Positions 39,374-47,802 of a DNA stretch of 64,000 nt are shown piece by piece. A model generated the notes under the pieces. The model did no database searches. It was given only the letters and a program-made list of their open reading frames with translations, and was not told where the DNA came from. Positions within the stretch are counted from its first letter, which is position 1, and each line of letters begins with the position of its first letter. The stretch comes from Corallococcus praedator (GTDB taxonomy: Bacteria > Myxococcota > Myxococcia > Myxococcales > Myxococcaceae), in contig NZ_RAWI01000007.1 in the NCBI RefSeq assembly GCF_003612125.1, positions 1-64,000 of the forward strand, in the 5' to 3' direction. The translations under genes and the position numbers were made by a program.

Positions 39374-40777
39374 ATGGTGCGAGGACGTTCGATGATCGAC
39401 GAGGCCATGCCCGGGACGCAGTCGTTAGAATCAACCCCCAAGCTCCCAAACAACGCATCGCAGCTCCTCTCTGGCGATGAGGCGTCGTCAATGCCTGTCC
39501 AGGCCACGCCTTGTTCTCCGGATGCGGCGGGGACTGGACACCCCTGGATTCCAGACGTCCCCATCGCTCCCCTCGCTGGAGCCGTGAGTGCTGCGTCGAT
39601 CGCAGCGGCAGGCAGTGCGGCCCAGCACAACGTGCTCGCCGCCGTCGCCAATGAGGCCCTTTCGAAGGGCGAAGCGGCGCTCAACTCGGTGGGACGGCAG
39701 TATGCGAACTCGCCCGACGCATCGCTGGCGGGCCGCGTGGTCGAGGAATTTCATGCCGCGACCTTCAACGCCGATGCGGCCTTGAAGGGCCGCATGGAAC
39801 TTCACGCCCGCACGACCGCTAGCGCAGGTCGCTCCTTCGACGCGGTGGACATCGAGGTCACGAAAAGCGGCGCCAAGGTAGTCGACGCGCAGGTGAAGTA
39901 CCTGGGCACCGCCGAGAAGACCGCCAAGGGACTCTCCCAACCGCGCTACGAGGGGCAGGCGAAGATCTGCCCGGCGGAGCAACTTGAAGGTGTGCGCTCG
40001 ACAGCCCATCAAGAGGCTGTGCGCAACACCATCAAGCGTCCCGCTCAGGCGAAGCACTATGAGGACACCGCCGCGCATGCCAGTGACCGGCTCCAGTACG
40101 AAACGGTCCAAAGCCAACCGCAGACGAAAAAGGGTGCGGTGAAGCTGGCCAAGAAGGCTCGGCGGGGTCAGGCGAAGTTCAAGCGCGTTCCCACTCAGGA
40201 CGTGGCCCGGCATGTGGGCACGGCAGCGGGCCGTGCGGCCTTCGCGGGTGGCGTCGTGGCCGGACTGGTGACGGCCGTGGTCTCGGGAGTGAGCAACGGT
40301 ATCGATGCGGCGAAGGGGCGCAAGAGCGGACGCGAAGCCGTGGCCGACACCGCGCAGGACGCGGGGCTTGCAGCAGCGGATGCAGCCGCGAAGAGCGCCG
40401 TGGGCGCCGGACTTCAGGCGGGAGCCACGGTGCTGGCGCGAAGTGCCGCTGCGCAGGTCGTACGTGGGGTGGCCGGTGTCGTCGCGCGCTCCAATGCCGC
40501 CCTCGCGGTGGGCGCGGTTGCGGTGGATGCGCTTGTCGGCGGTGTCCAGTTCGCGCGAGGGAAGATCGACGGTGGCGAATATGCGACCCGAGTCGGGGAG
40601 TCCGCGACGGGGGCGGCAGGTGCATTCGCCGGAATGCAGGGTGGCGCAGTGCTTGGAACGGCCGTGGGAGGGCCCGTGGGCGCAGCGGTGGGGGCTCTCA
40701 TCGGTGGGACTGCGGTAGCGGTGGGCGCAAGCGAACTCGGTCGTAAGATCTTCAGACGCAAGGAGCGCAAGAAGTAG
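39374..40777 (+). CDS. glycine-zipper protein with candidate nuclease-like N-terminal domain
   Basis: This protein has up to 467 residues and no family I recognise. Residues 85-230 hold a conserved-looking block with GRVVEEFHAATFNADAAL, SFDAVDIEV, and VVDAQVKYLGTAEKTA. The E...D...QxK order resembles a PD-(D/E)xK nuclease site in which Gln replaces the usual acid. A Lys-rich linker follows, then a C-terminal membrane-inserting region of repeated Gly zippers (GAALGT.GGPVGAAVGALIGG) and a basic tail. No signal peptide is seen. The layout of nuclease plus zipper recalls contact-delivered toxins, but this is inference. Start may instead be ATG 39392. Confidence 0.65.
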   Translation: MVRGRSMIDEAMPGTQSLESTPKLPNNASQLLSGDEASSMPVQATPCSPDAAGTGHPWIPDVPIAPLAGAVSAASIAAAGSAAQHNVLAAVANEALSKGEAALNSVGRQYANSPDASLAGRVVEEFHAATFNADAALKGRMELHARTTASAGRSFDAVDIEVTKSGAKVVDAQVKYLGTAEKTAKGLSQPRYEGQAKICPAEQLEGVRSTAHQEAVRNTIKRPAQAKHYEDTAAHASDRLQYETVQSQPQTKKGAVKLAKKARRGQAKFKRVPTQDVARHVGTAAGRAAFAGGVVAGLVTAVVSGVSNGIDAAKGRKSGREAVADTAQDAGLAAADAAAKSAVGAGLQAGATVLARSAAAQVVRGVAGVVARSNAALAVGAVAVDALVGGVQFARGKIDGGEYATRVGESATGAAGAFAGMQGGAVLGTAVGGPVGAAVGALIGGTAVAVGASELGRKIFRRKERKK

Positions 40778-40801
40778 GCGCTCTGGGGCAGCGCCGCGGG
40801 C

Positions 40802-41614
40802 TCAGGCAGCGCGCTGAAGAAGTACGACCCTGCTGTCCACGTTGAGCACCTGCGCTCCTCCGGGGAGGGTCGCGAGCGGCGTCTCCCAGTGGGCATGGCC
40901 GCACACCACCAGGGGCGCCTCCCGTTCTGGCAATGCCAGGCGGATGGCCGTGCTTCCCCGCAACTGCGTGCCGGGCACGTCCGGACCCTGGTGCAGCACG
41001 AGCATGTCCGGTGAGTGGCTCAGCGCATCTTCCAGCAGTCGCAGCTGATCGGGCTCTTCGCGCCGCCCCTGCTTGTCCCCACGACCCATGATGCTGCCCA
41101 CGCCCCCCACGCGCAGACCCTCCAGGTCGATGGTTCCTCCATCAAGCAGGTGCAGTCCGGGCTGCTGCTGGAAGCGGGCCTGTTCGCGGGGGCTCCCGAA
41201 CGTGTCGTGATTTCCGGCCACGCCCACCACCCAGCGGAAATGCTCCGCGAAGGCCCACCACACGCTGCGCACATCGCCGGAGGCGCCTCGCACGTTGGCG
41301 CCCGGCGCTGAGTACAGGTCTCCCGCGAGGACCACGCCGATGTGCCCGGAAGGGGGCAGGGTGTCCTCCTCGCCCAGCAGGGCCAGGGCATCCGCGAGCA
41401 CCTCGCCCAGGAGGGCCACGGCTCCCTCCTGGCGGGGATGTGGCGCCACGCCTTGCAGATCCGAGGTCACCAACAGCGCTTCCACGCCTTCCGGGAGCGT
41501 GTCCACCGTCCCGCGCAGCAAGGGCAGGAGCTGTGTCTCCGTCCCGCCGCGCGGCGCTGCATTGAGATAGCGCCACGCGTGCATCGGCACCGTGTCGAGG
41601 GTCAGGATTCTCAT
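40802..41614 (-). CDS. metallophosphoesterase
   Basis: This 270-residue protein carries calcineurin-like phosphoesterase motifs: LVTSDLQG (for D.H), GVVLAGDLYS (GDL), VVGVAGNHDTFG (GNHD), LVLHQGPDVPG and VVCGHAHWETPL (GHxH). The first motif lacks the usual His and reads DLQG, so metal site one may differ. It is likely a cytoplasmic phosphoesterase; the substrate is unknown. The ATG at 41614 is used because upstream codons lack a ribosome site. Confidence 0.88.
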   Translation of the reverse strand: MRILTLDTVPMHAWRYLNAAPRGGTETQLLPLLRGTVDTLPEGVEALLVTSDLQGVAPHPRQEGAVALLGEVLADALALLGEEDTLPPSGHIGVVLAGDLYSAPGANVRGASGDVRSVWWAFAEHFRWVVGVAGNHDTFGSPREQARFQQQPGLHLLDGGTIDLEGLRVGGVGSIMGRGDKQGRREEPDQLRLLEDALSHSPDMLVLHQGPDVPGTQLRGSTAIRLALPEREAPLVVCGHAHWETPLATLPGGAQVLNVDSRVVLLQRAA

Positions 41615-41674
41615 GATGGCGCGGACGGTCGGCGCGGGGCCGCACTTCCTGACATCCACGCCCCCTTCCGCCGA

Positions 41675-42121
41675 CTACTTCGCCTTCGCCGGGGCGAAGT
41701 CGAACGGCTTGTCCTGGGCAATCAGCATCACGCACTCGGACTCCGGCGCGCACTGGTTGCGGTGCACCACCTTGCCGGGCTGGTCCCAGGTGCTGCCGGA
41801 CTCGACCGCACCGGCCGGGGCGACGCCGTCGCTGGTGTTCGTCATCCGGCCCTTCACCAGCACCCCGTGGTAGTCGGCGGAGTGGGTGTGCGGCCCCGAG
41901 TCGAACCCCGCGGGGAACTTCATCAGGAGCCCGTACGGGCCCTTCTTCATGTCACCCCAGAGGACGTGCACCGACGGCCCTCCGGGCATCATCTCCGTCC
42001 AGGCGAGCTTGTCGTACGAGGTCTGCTGGAACGCGGCGGCCTCCGCCTTGCCCTTCGCGACGGCGAGACCGAAGGCGGAGACAACGACGAGCGCGGCGGC
42101 GAACTTGGAAAGGGTCTTCAC
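41675..42121 (-). CDS. secreted cupin-fold protein (DUF4437-like)
   Basis: This protein of 148 residues has a signal peptide (KTLSKFAAALVVVSAFGLAVA). A single cupin barrel contains PSVHVLWGDMKKGPYGLLMKF, then GPHTHSADYHGVLVKGRMTN, with the H-x-H and later His needed for a metal site, and QPGKVVHRNQCAPESEC. The GTG at 42121 has GAGGAG upstream. It is divergent from a LysR gene 92 bp away, which probably controls it. Confidence 0.82.
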   Translation of the reverse strand: MKTLSKFAAALVVVSAFGLAVAKGKAEAAAFQQTSYDKLAWTEMMPGGPSVHVLWGDMKKGPYGLLMKFPAGFDSGPHTHSADYHGVLVKGRMTNTSDGVAPAGAVESGSTWDQPGKVVHRNQCAPESECVMLIAQDKPFDFAPAKAK

Positions 42122-42213
42122 GGGTGGAACTCCTCGGTGGAAGCGACGCCGGGAAGAATGGCGGCGGGGCGCCTCTGCGAAAATGCCCGTTTCCGCAGGC
42201 TGACTCTGCAAGA

Positions 42214-43170
42214 ATGCAGGCCATGCCCCAGTGGAGTGACCTGCAGCACTTCCTGGCCGTCGCGAGGGGAGGCAACCTCTCCGCGGCGGCCCGCCAGTTG
42301 AAGGTGGACCAGACCACCGTGGGACGGCGCCTGGCCGTGCTGGAGCGGGAGCTGGGGGCCCGGCTCTTCGACCGGACGCCCTCGGGTTTCCGGCCCACGG
42401 CCGTGGCCCTGCGCATCCTGCCAGCCGCGGAGGCGGTGGAGGCGGAGGCGCTGCGCGTGGAGCGGCTCGCCAGTGGAGAGGATCTGCGCCCCTCCGGCCC
42501 GGTGACGGTCACCGCGACGGACTCCTTCCTGGTCCACAACGTGATGCCGTGGCTGTCTGGCTTCCGTGAGCGCCATCCCGAAATCGAGCTGCACCTGCTG
42601 TCGGGTTACGAAACGCTCTCGCTCGTCCGGCGCGAAGCCGACGTGGCCATCCGCCTGGTCCGGCCCCAGGAGCCCTCCCTCCGCGCCCGGAAGGTGGCGG
42701 CCATCAGCATCGTGCCCTTCGCCTCCAAGGCATACCTCGCCCGCCGGGGGCCGGTGCGCTTCGACGCGGGGCTCGAAGGGCATGCCGTGGTCGGGTACGC
42801 GCACGACTCGAGGCGCTGGCCCGAATCCAAGTGGCTGGACGTGCACGCGGCCCGGGCCACCGTCGCGGTGCGGCTCACCTCCATCCTGGGCCTGCTCCAG
42901 GCCGCGCGCGAGGGATTGGGCGTGACGCTGCTGCCGGCCTTCTTCGGCCACCTGCATCCGGAGCTCGTTCCGCTCCGCGGCGTCCTGCCCGAATTGGAGC
43001 GGACCGTGTGGCTGGTGTTCCACGAGGACCTGGCCAACAACGCCCGGGTGCGCGCGGTGGTGGACTTCCTGGCGGACACCATCGGAGCGCAGGCCGAATC
43101 CCTGTCGAAGGCGCCCACGCGTCCACCGCGTGCGGCGCGCGGTATCGGCAAGCGCCGGGGGAACAGGTAG
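42214..43170 (+). CDS. LysR-family transcriptional regulator
   Basis: This 318-residue protein has the LysR winged helix at its N-terminus (DLQHFLAVARGGNLSAAARQLKVDQTTVGRRLAVLERELGARLFDR). A periplasmic-binding-protein-like effector domain follows, with PVTVTATDSFLVHNVMPWLSGFRERHPEIELHL. The helix and VDQTTVGRRLAVLE belong to the subgroup often beside cupin or transporter genes. The ATG at 42214 is used, with 42223 as an alternative. Divergent from the cupin gene, so the shared intergenic region probably holds its operator. Confidence 0.92.
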   Translation: MQAMPQWSDLQHFLAVARGGNLSAAARQLKVDQTTVGRRLAVLERELGARLFDRTPSGFRPTAVALRILPAAEAVEAEALRVERLASGEDLRPSGPVTVTATDSFLVHNVMPWLSGFRERHPEIELHLLSGYETLSLVRREADVAIRLVRPQEPSLRARKVAAISIVPFASKAYLARRGPVRFDAGLEGHAVVGYAHDSRRWPESKWLDVHAARATVAVRLTSILGLLQAAREGLGVTLLPAFFGHLHPELVPLRGVLPELERTVWLVFHEDLANNARVRAVVDFLADTIGAQAESLSKAPTRPPRAARGIGKRRGNR

Positions 43171-43179
43171 ATTGGAGGG

Positions 43180-43785
43180 ATGCACGCTCGCCTTCTGTTA
43201 TTGCTGGCCGTCTGTGTTCCATTGCTTGCCTCGGCCAGGGAGCCGAAGCCACGCACGTACGACATCATCATCGTCGGAGGCGGGAAGACCGAAGCAGAGG
43301 CGCAGGCCGCGTTGGACCGGCTGAAGACCCAGGTGCTCTGGGTTCGCGTGGCGCGCCCGAGCGGAGACTTCCTGGCCGTCAAGAAGTCCGACGACTACCC
43401 CGGGCTCAACAAGGGGCTGTACATCGCCGTGCTCGGACTCTGTGCCCGGGACGCTGAAGTGACCGTGGACATGAAGCGCTTCATGAAGGCGCTCAAGGTG
43501 CATGCGCCGGGGGCGTACTCCAAGAGCATCAAGGGCCAGTATGGCGACCCGTGCCCTCCGTCAGATGCCTTCACGCCGCCAGACGACGAGGAGAAGCCCT
43601 TCCTGGAGCGCATCGCGAAGGAGCCGAAGTCAGCGGAGGCGTTCTACGCCTACGCCCTGTTCCTCAAGAATCAGGGCGGTCTGGAACAGGCCGACGCGAT
43701 GGTCGGCCATGCGCTGGACCTCGACCCCCAACACGCGGAGGCCAAGGCCCTGGCCCATCTGCTGATGGTGCTGCTGACCGACTGA
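43180..43785 (+). CDS. secreted hypothetical protein with TPR-like end
   Basis: This 201-residue protein has a signal peptide (MHARLLLLLAVCVPLLASA). The central part reads DIIIVGGGKTEAEAQAALDRLKTQVLWVRV, close to a SPOR-like or small alpha/beta fold, and includes a possible Gly-rich turn. The C-terminal 60 residues look like one and a half TPR repeats (SAEAFYAYALFLKNQGGLEQADAMVGHALDLDPQHAEAKAL). It is nine bases from the LysR stop and may be co-transcribed. Confidence 0.72.
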   Translation: MHARLLLLLAVCVPLLASAREPKPRTYDIIIVGGGKTEAEAQAALDRLKTQVLWVRVARPSGDFLAVKKSDDYPGLNKGLYIAVLGLCARDAEVTVDMKRFMKALKVHAPGAYSKSIKGQYGDPCPPSDAFTPPDDEEKPFLERIAKEPKSAEAFYAYALFLKNQGGLEQADAMVGHALDLDPQHAEAKALAHLLMVLLTD

Positions 43786-43786
43786 G

Positions 43787-44290
43787 CTACGGGGTGCCCA
43801 GGCGCTTGCCCTGGACGAACTCCAGGCCCAGCAGGTTGCCCCGCTGGTGCATCGGATCCAGCGTGACCTTCTGGATGCGCCACCCCTCCTTGTCCGTCTT
43901 CACCACCTCGTGCGTGTAGCGCCCCACCAGCGTCCACTCCTGCGGCACGCCGTTGAGCTGGAAGAAGTGGGACACCTCCGCGTAGGCGTGCACCGTCGCC
44001 TGCGTGTTGCTCGTGAACTCGGTGCGCACGGTGTTGGCCGTGGCGTGCTGCGTGCGGGTGAAGCACTCCAGCGACACGTCGCCGAACTTCGCCAGCACCG
44101 CGCGCGGCTGCGTGACGGGCGGCACGCCCATGAAGCGCGAGTAGTCCGCCGTCACCTCCGGCGCGAAGACCCGCTCCCAGCGGGTCCAGTCGCCCGTGTC
44201 CTTGCCATGGTCGATGGCCTGCCCGTACTCGGCCACCAGCTCCTGGATGGCAATCCAATCCAGCGTGTACTCCAGGTTCTTCTCGCGCAT
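43787..44290 (-). CDS. nuclear transport factor 2-like (SnoaL-type) protein
   Basis: This 167-residue protein fits the SnoaL_4/NTF2-like fold: IAIQELVAEYGQAIDHGKDTGDWTRWERVFAPEVTADYS at the start, then TQHATANTVRTEFTSNTQATVHAYAEVSHFF, and WTLVGRYTHEVVKTDKEGWRIQKVTLD. Family members are small cone-shaped enzymes such as dehydratases and isomerases. The Asp and His pair used by many (DHGKDTGDW, TQHAT) is present. Function is not predictable. Convergent with the previous gene. Confidence 0.87.
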   Translation of the reverse strand: MREKNLEYTLDWIAIQELVAEYGQAIDHGKDTGDWTRWERVFAPEVTADYSRFMGVPPVTQPRAVLAKFGDVSLECFTRTQHATANTVRTEFTSNTQATVHAYAEVSHFFQLNGVPQEWTLVGRYTHEVVKTDKEGWRIQKVTLDPMHQRGNLLGLEFVQGKRLGTP

Positions 44291-44472
44291 CGGCGTCTGC
44301 CTTTCAGGGGGTGGAGCGCGCGCAGGTTTTCACTGCCGGAGCTCCAGGGCAACGTCGCCTGCACGCCCGGCGGGGATTCCGCCAGGCCCGCCTGGTATCA
44401 AAGTGTTTTACTGGTTTTTCTGCTCCTGCCATGCCATCCCGCGAAGTCACTCGAAGTGAAAAAGGGATCACC

Positions 44473-45753
44473 ATGGGAATCATCCGGAAAGCTTCAATGA
44501 CCGTGTTGGGGAGCCTGATGTTGCTGTCGGCCAATGTGGCCGTGGCCCAGGTTCCGCCCTACACCCCGGTGGCGCCGCTGAAGAAGGTCCACTCCCTCTA
44601 CAACGCGACGGAGACGGACCAGTTCTTCACGCTCGACGGGAACCTGGCGCAGTACTACCTGGGCAGTGGCGGGTGGAGCAGCACGGGCGAGGTCCTCTAT
44701 CTGGAGACCCGTCCCCAGGCCACCACGGTTGCGCTGTACCAGTTGTACAAGGGCGCGCCGCAGCGGGAGCACTTCTACACGACGAACTCGGCGGATGTGG
44801 CGACCCTGGTCGCTTCGTACGGCTATGTCAGCTCCGGCATCCTCGGGTACATCTACAACGAGCAGGTCCCGGGAACCGTTCCGCTCCACCGTCTCACCCG
44901 CTTCGACGGCGTCACGGGGGACCTGGTGCACCGCTACACCGTCAGCTCCAGCCTCGTGACCACGCTCACGTCCCAGGGCTACGTCAACGAGGGGATCACC
45001 GGGTACGTCTACCAGGGCCCGACTCCCACGGTGGCGGGAGGCCACGTCTTCGGGGTTCGGTGTGGGCCCACGGGCTGCGGCCCCGGTTCCGGCGCGAGCT
45101 ACCGCAACTACGCCTTCGGCAGCTACCGCTCCGTCAGCAGCATTGGCGCCAAGCCCGCTGGGGCCCGGTTCCAGGTGATGCGCTTCAAGCTCTGGACGCC
45201 GGACATGTTCGCCAACACGGGCTCGCCCTCGTCCACGTCCGGAGATCACCTCGTCTTCGTTCCGCGCGGCACCCTCCAGGTCAACTACAGCAACCTGCTG
45301 ACCAGCAGCATCCACGGCATCGGGCTCATCGTCACTGCGGGTGACTACGGGTGCCCCCTGTATGACGGCGCCTTCATCGAGGAGTTCTGGCCCGCTCCCG
45401 CTCCGCCCCACCTGCCGTCGTGGGGCGGCTACAACTTCACCGCGCTCGCGACGCCGAACACCTGTGGTGCCGGCCGGCTGTACAATCGCAACTGGTACGA
45501 CGTCTACGTCTCGGTCAGCGACACGGGCCTCGCCATGTATTCCATCCGCCTCAACGGGACGGTCGTCGCAACCAACTCCGTCACCTATGGCACCGCCACG
45601 CTGAAGGACACCAACGGCGACGGCATCCTGGATGATCCGGATGCGGCGGGATGGTTCGACGCCGCCGCCAGCGGCTGGTTCATGACCAATGCGCAGGGCG
45701 CGGGGCGTGACTACACCGCCTATGTGACGGACCTCACCGTCGTCTGGCAGTAG
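44473..45753 (+). CDS. secreted protein with DUF5648 repeats
   Basis: This 426-residue exported protein has a leader (RKASMTVLGSLMLLSANVAVAQ). Three repeats of the DUF5648 type follow, each with a pattern like VHSLYNATETDQFFTLD, LYQLYKGAPQREHFYTTN and LHRLTRFD. The C-terminal 250 residues form a second domain with paired cysteines (VRCGPTGCGPGSG, DYGCPLYDG) and many aromatic residues, possibly carbohydrate-binding. No catalytic site is apparent. The ATG at 44473 has AAAGGGATCACC upstream. A hairpin terminator follows. Confidence 0.82.
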   Translation: MGIIRKASMTVLGSLMLLSANVAVAQVPPYTPVAPLKKVHSLYNATETDQFFTLDGNLAQYYLGSGGWSSTGEVLYLETRPQATTVALYQLYKGAPQREHFYTTNSADVATLVASYGYVSSGILGYIYNEQVPGTVPLHRLTRFDGVTGDLVHRYTVSSSLVTTLTSQGYVNEGITGYVYQGPTPTVAGGHVFGVRCGPTGCGPGSGASYRNYAFGSYRSVSSIGAKPAGARFQVMRFKLWTPDMFANTGSPSSTSGDHLVFVPRGTLQVNYSNLLTSSIHGIGLIVTAGDYGCPLYDGAFIEEFWPAPAPPHLPSWGGYNFTALATPNTCGAGRLYNRNWYDVYVSVSDTGLAMYSIRLNGTVVATNSVTYGTATLKDTNGDGILDDPDAAGWFDAAASGWFMTNAQGAGRDYTAYVTDLTVVWQ

Positions 45754-45796
45754 GCCTCGCGACACGCGCAGGGCCGGTGCGATCGCGGGTCACGTC

Positions 45797-45831
45797 CGGA
45801 GGGCCTTCACCCCTTGCGTGAAGGCCCTTCC
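45797..45831 (+). terminator. hairpin terminator of the DUF5648 gene
   Basis: A strong 11-bp stem GGGCCTTCAC / GTGAAGGCCC, extended by flanking GGA and TCC, encloses a 7-nt loop about 45 bp after the stop codon. Only a short CGACTAT follows the stem, with no U-run. Confidence 0.7.
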
Positions 45832-45847
45832 GACTATGCTCGGAGGC

Positions 45848-46306
45848 ATGTCCCTGATCCTCATCGGATGGATTCTTGTCGCGCTCCTCGCCGGGGGCGC
45901 CCTGGCGTTCTTGCAACGTCGCCTCCGTGAGGGCTCCTCCCGAGATGAGCAGGCGTTGGATCCGCCGCCCGTGGCCGCGCCGTCCCGACTGGCCCCGGAG
46001 GTGTTCCAGGCCCGCATCGAGGCGCTGATCGACGCCAACCAGACCATCAACGCCATCAAGCTGTACCGCGAGCAACACGGGGTCGGCCTGAAGGAGGCCA
46101 AGGACTCCGTGGAGGCGCTCATCGCGGAGCGGCACCCCTTCGGGCGCGCTCCGTCGGGAGCGGTGGAAGGGGATGCGGACATCGAGGAGGCCCTGCGCGA
46201 CGACAAGCTCATTGAAGCCGTCAAGCTCTACAGGGATCGCTACGGCGTGGGCCTGAAGGAAGCGAAGGACGCATGCGACGCGATGCGAAGGCGCCTGCGA
46301 GGATGA
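45848..46306 (+). CDS. membrane-anchored protein with two L7/L12 C-terminal-like repeats
   Basis: This 152-residue protein begins with a membrane helix (LILIGWILVALLAGGALAFL). Two copies of a short alpha motif follow, TINAIKLYREQHGVGLKEAKDSVEAL and LIEAVKLYRDRYGVGLKEAKDACDAM. The motif is the GLKEAK/IKLYRE segment of the ribosomal L7/L12 C-terminal domain. The repeats probably bind a partner at the membrane; no ribosomal role is implied. The start is uncertain: GGAGG lies only one base before this ATG, and ATG 45836 is in frame. Confidence 0.75.
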   Translation: MSLILIGWILVALLAGGALAFLQRRLREGSSRDEQALDPPPVAAPSRLAPEVFQARIEALIDANQTINAIKLYREQHGVGLKEAKDSVEALIAERHPFGRAPSGAVEGDADIEEALRDDKLIEAVKLYRDRYGVGLKEAKDACDAMRRRLRG

Positions 46307-46350
46307 GTGCCAGGGAGGAACTCCTCGTACGCCTGTAGGGACTTCTGGCA

Positions 46351-47037
46351 TTGCATGCGGCGTGGGTGGCCTCGCTGCGGTGGATCCCGTGCGGGTCGAT
46401 GGTGGACAGCCTGGCCGTGGAGGGAGGCTTCCTGGTGGCTGCGTCCGACGTGCAGGGACGCATCCAGATCTTCCGGCTGGATACGGCCCTGGCCCGGGTC
46501 GCGACCACGAATGTAGAGGTGGAGACGGGCCTCATCCCGGCGACGGTGACCCAGCTGGTGCGCACGTCCAGAGGGCCCGCGCTCTTCTATGTCACGGAGG
46601 GCGCGACCGCAGCCTCCACACAGGGGCATCTCGTGCAGCTCGATGAACAGGGTGTCCCCGTCGTCCGGCCAGAGGGCGGGAGGGAGGACGCCATCCTCTT
46701 CGAGCAGCCCGCGGTATGTGCCGACCCGAGCGGGCGTGTCCGTGGACGGTTCCCGGGTGTTGACGGTCTGGACGTCGGACCATCCCGTCGGCGGTATGGC
46801 TCATGAACTTCCAGGCGACCTGGCTCTCCGTGCAGTACGACTACAGCCTCCCGGACGGCTCCCTCTACAACGGGCAGGGGCGGCTCTGGGGGCGAAGCCC
46901 GACGGGCGTCGTGACGGACTGGACCCCCGGGCCGGGTCTGCTGCCCCTGCATCGACAGCAGGAGTGGGTGCTGATGCACGAACTGCCGAGCACCCGAGCC
47001 GGTGGTGCTCGCGCGAAGCTGAGCCCTCCCGGCTTCG
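46351..47037 (+). pseudogene. broken gene for a large secreted or surface protein
   Basis: Three consecutive pieces in different frames read like one protein: SMVDSLAVEGGFLVAASDVQGRI..FRLDTAL (46351-46710), then AGVSVDGSRVLTVWTSDHPVGG near 46730-46790, then FQATWLSVQYDYSLPDGSLYNGQGRLWG (46803-46900). Each has the character of a lipoprotein of the delta-60-repeat or propeller kind. At least two frame changes separate them. No signal peptide is found, so the 5' end is also missing. Confidence 0.6.
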
Positions 47038-47043
47038 GGGGCT

Positions 47044-47802
47044 TCAGCGGTAGTGGACGGCGATCCACTTCCCGTCGAGCTGGTGGATGGCGATGTCCAG
47101 GTCGTAGATGCCGCGCAGGACCTCGGTGCGCATCAGCTGCTCCGCGTTGCCCTGGAAGGCGACCTTGCCCTCGCGCATCGCGATGATGTGGTCGGAGTAG
47201 CAGGAGGCGAAGTTGAGGTCGTGCAGCACCAGGATGACGCTCTTGCCCAGGGCGTCCGCCGCGCGCCGCAGCTCCTGCATCATGGACACCGCGTGCTTCA
47301 TGTCCAGGCTGTTGAGCGGCTCATCCAGCAGCACGTAGTGCGTGTCCTGGCACAGCACCATCGCCACGAAGGCGCGCTGGCGCTGGCCGCCGGACAGCTC
47401 GTCCAGGAAGCGGTGGGCGATGGGCTCCAGGCCCAGGTGGTGGATGGCCCCTTCCACGAAGGCGCGGTCCTCCACCGTCGGGCGCCCCCGCGAGTGCGGA
47501 TAGCGGCCGAACGTCACCAGGTCCCGCACGGTCAGCCGCGCGGTGAGGTGGTTGTCCTGGCGCAGGATGGCCAGCCTGCGGGCCAGCGCGTCGCCGGGCG
47601 TCTTCGTCACGTCCAGGTCGTCCACCAGCACCACGCCCGAGGACAGCGGCAACAGCCGGCTGATCATCGACAGCAGGGTGGACTTGCCGGCGCCGTTGGG
47701 CCCGATGATGGACGTGACGCCGCGTTCGGGGATCCGCAGGGAGACGTCGTCCACCACCAGGGTGTCTCCGTAGCGGCGGGAGACGTTCCGGGCCTCGATC
47801 AT
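47044..47802 (-). CDS. siderophore ABC transporter, ATP-binding protein
   Basis: This 252-residue ATPase has Walker A (GPNGAGKSTLL), the Q-loop (AILRQDNHLT), the signature LSGGQRQRAF, Walker B (YVLLDEPLNSLD) and the switch His (ILVLHDLN). It is the last gene of the iron-siderophore import operon and most resembles the YclP/CeuD subgroup, which serve petrobactin- and enterobactin-type siderophores. The ATG at 47802 overlaps the upstream permease stop as ATGA. Confidence 0.95.
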   Translation of the reverse strand: MIEARNVSRRYGDTLVVDDVSLRIPERGVTSIIGPNGAGKSTLLSMISRLLPLSSGVVLVDDLDVTKTPGDALARRLAILRQDNHLTARLTVRDLVTFGRYPHSRGRPTVEDRAFVEGAIHHLGLEPIAHRFLDELSGGQRQRAFVAMVLCQDTHYVLLDEPLNSLDMKHAVSMMQELRRAADALGKSVILVLHDLNFASCYSDHIIAMREGKVAFQGNAEQLMRTEVLRGIYDLDIAIHQLDGKWIAVHYR

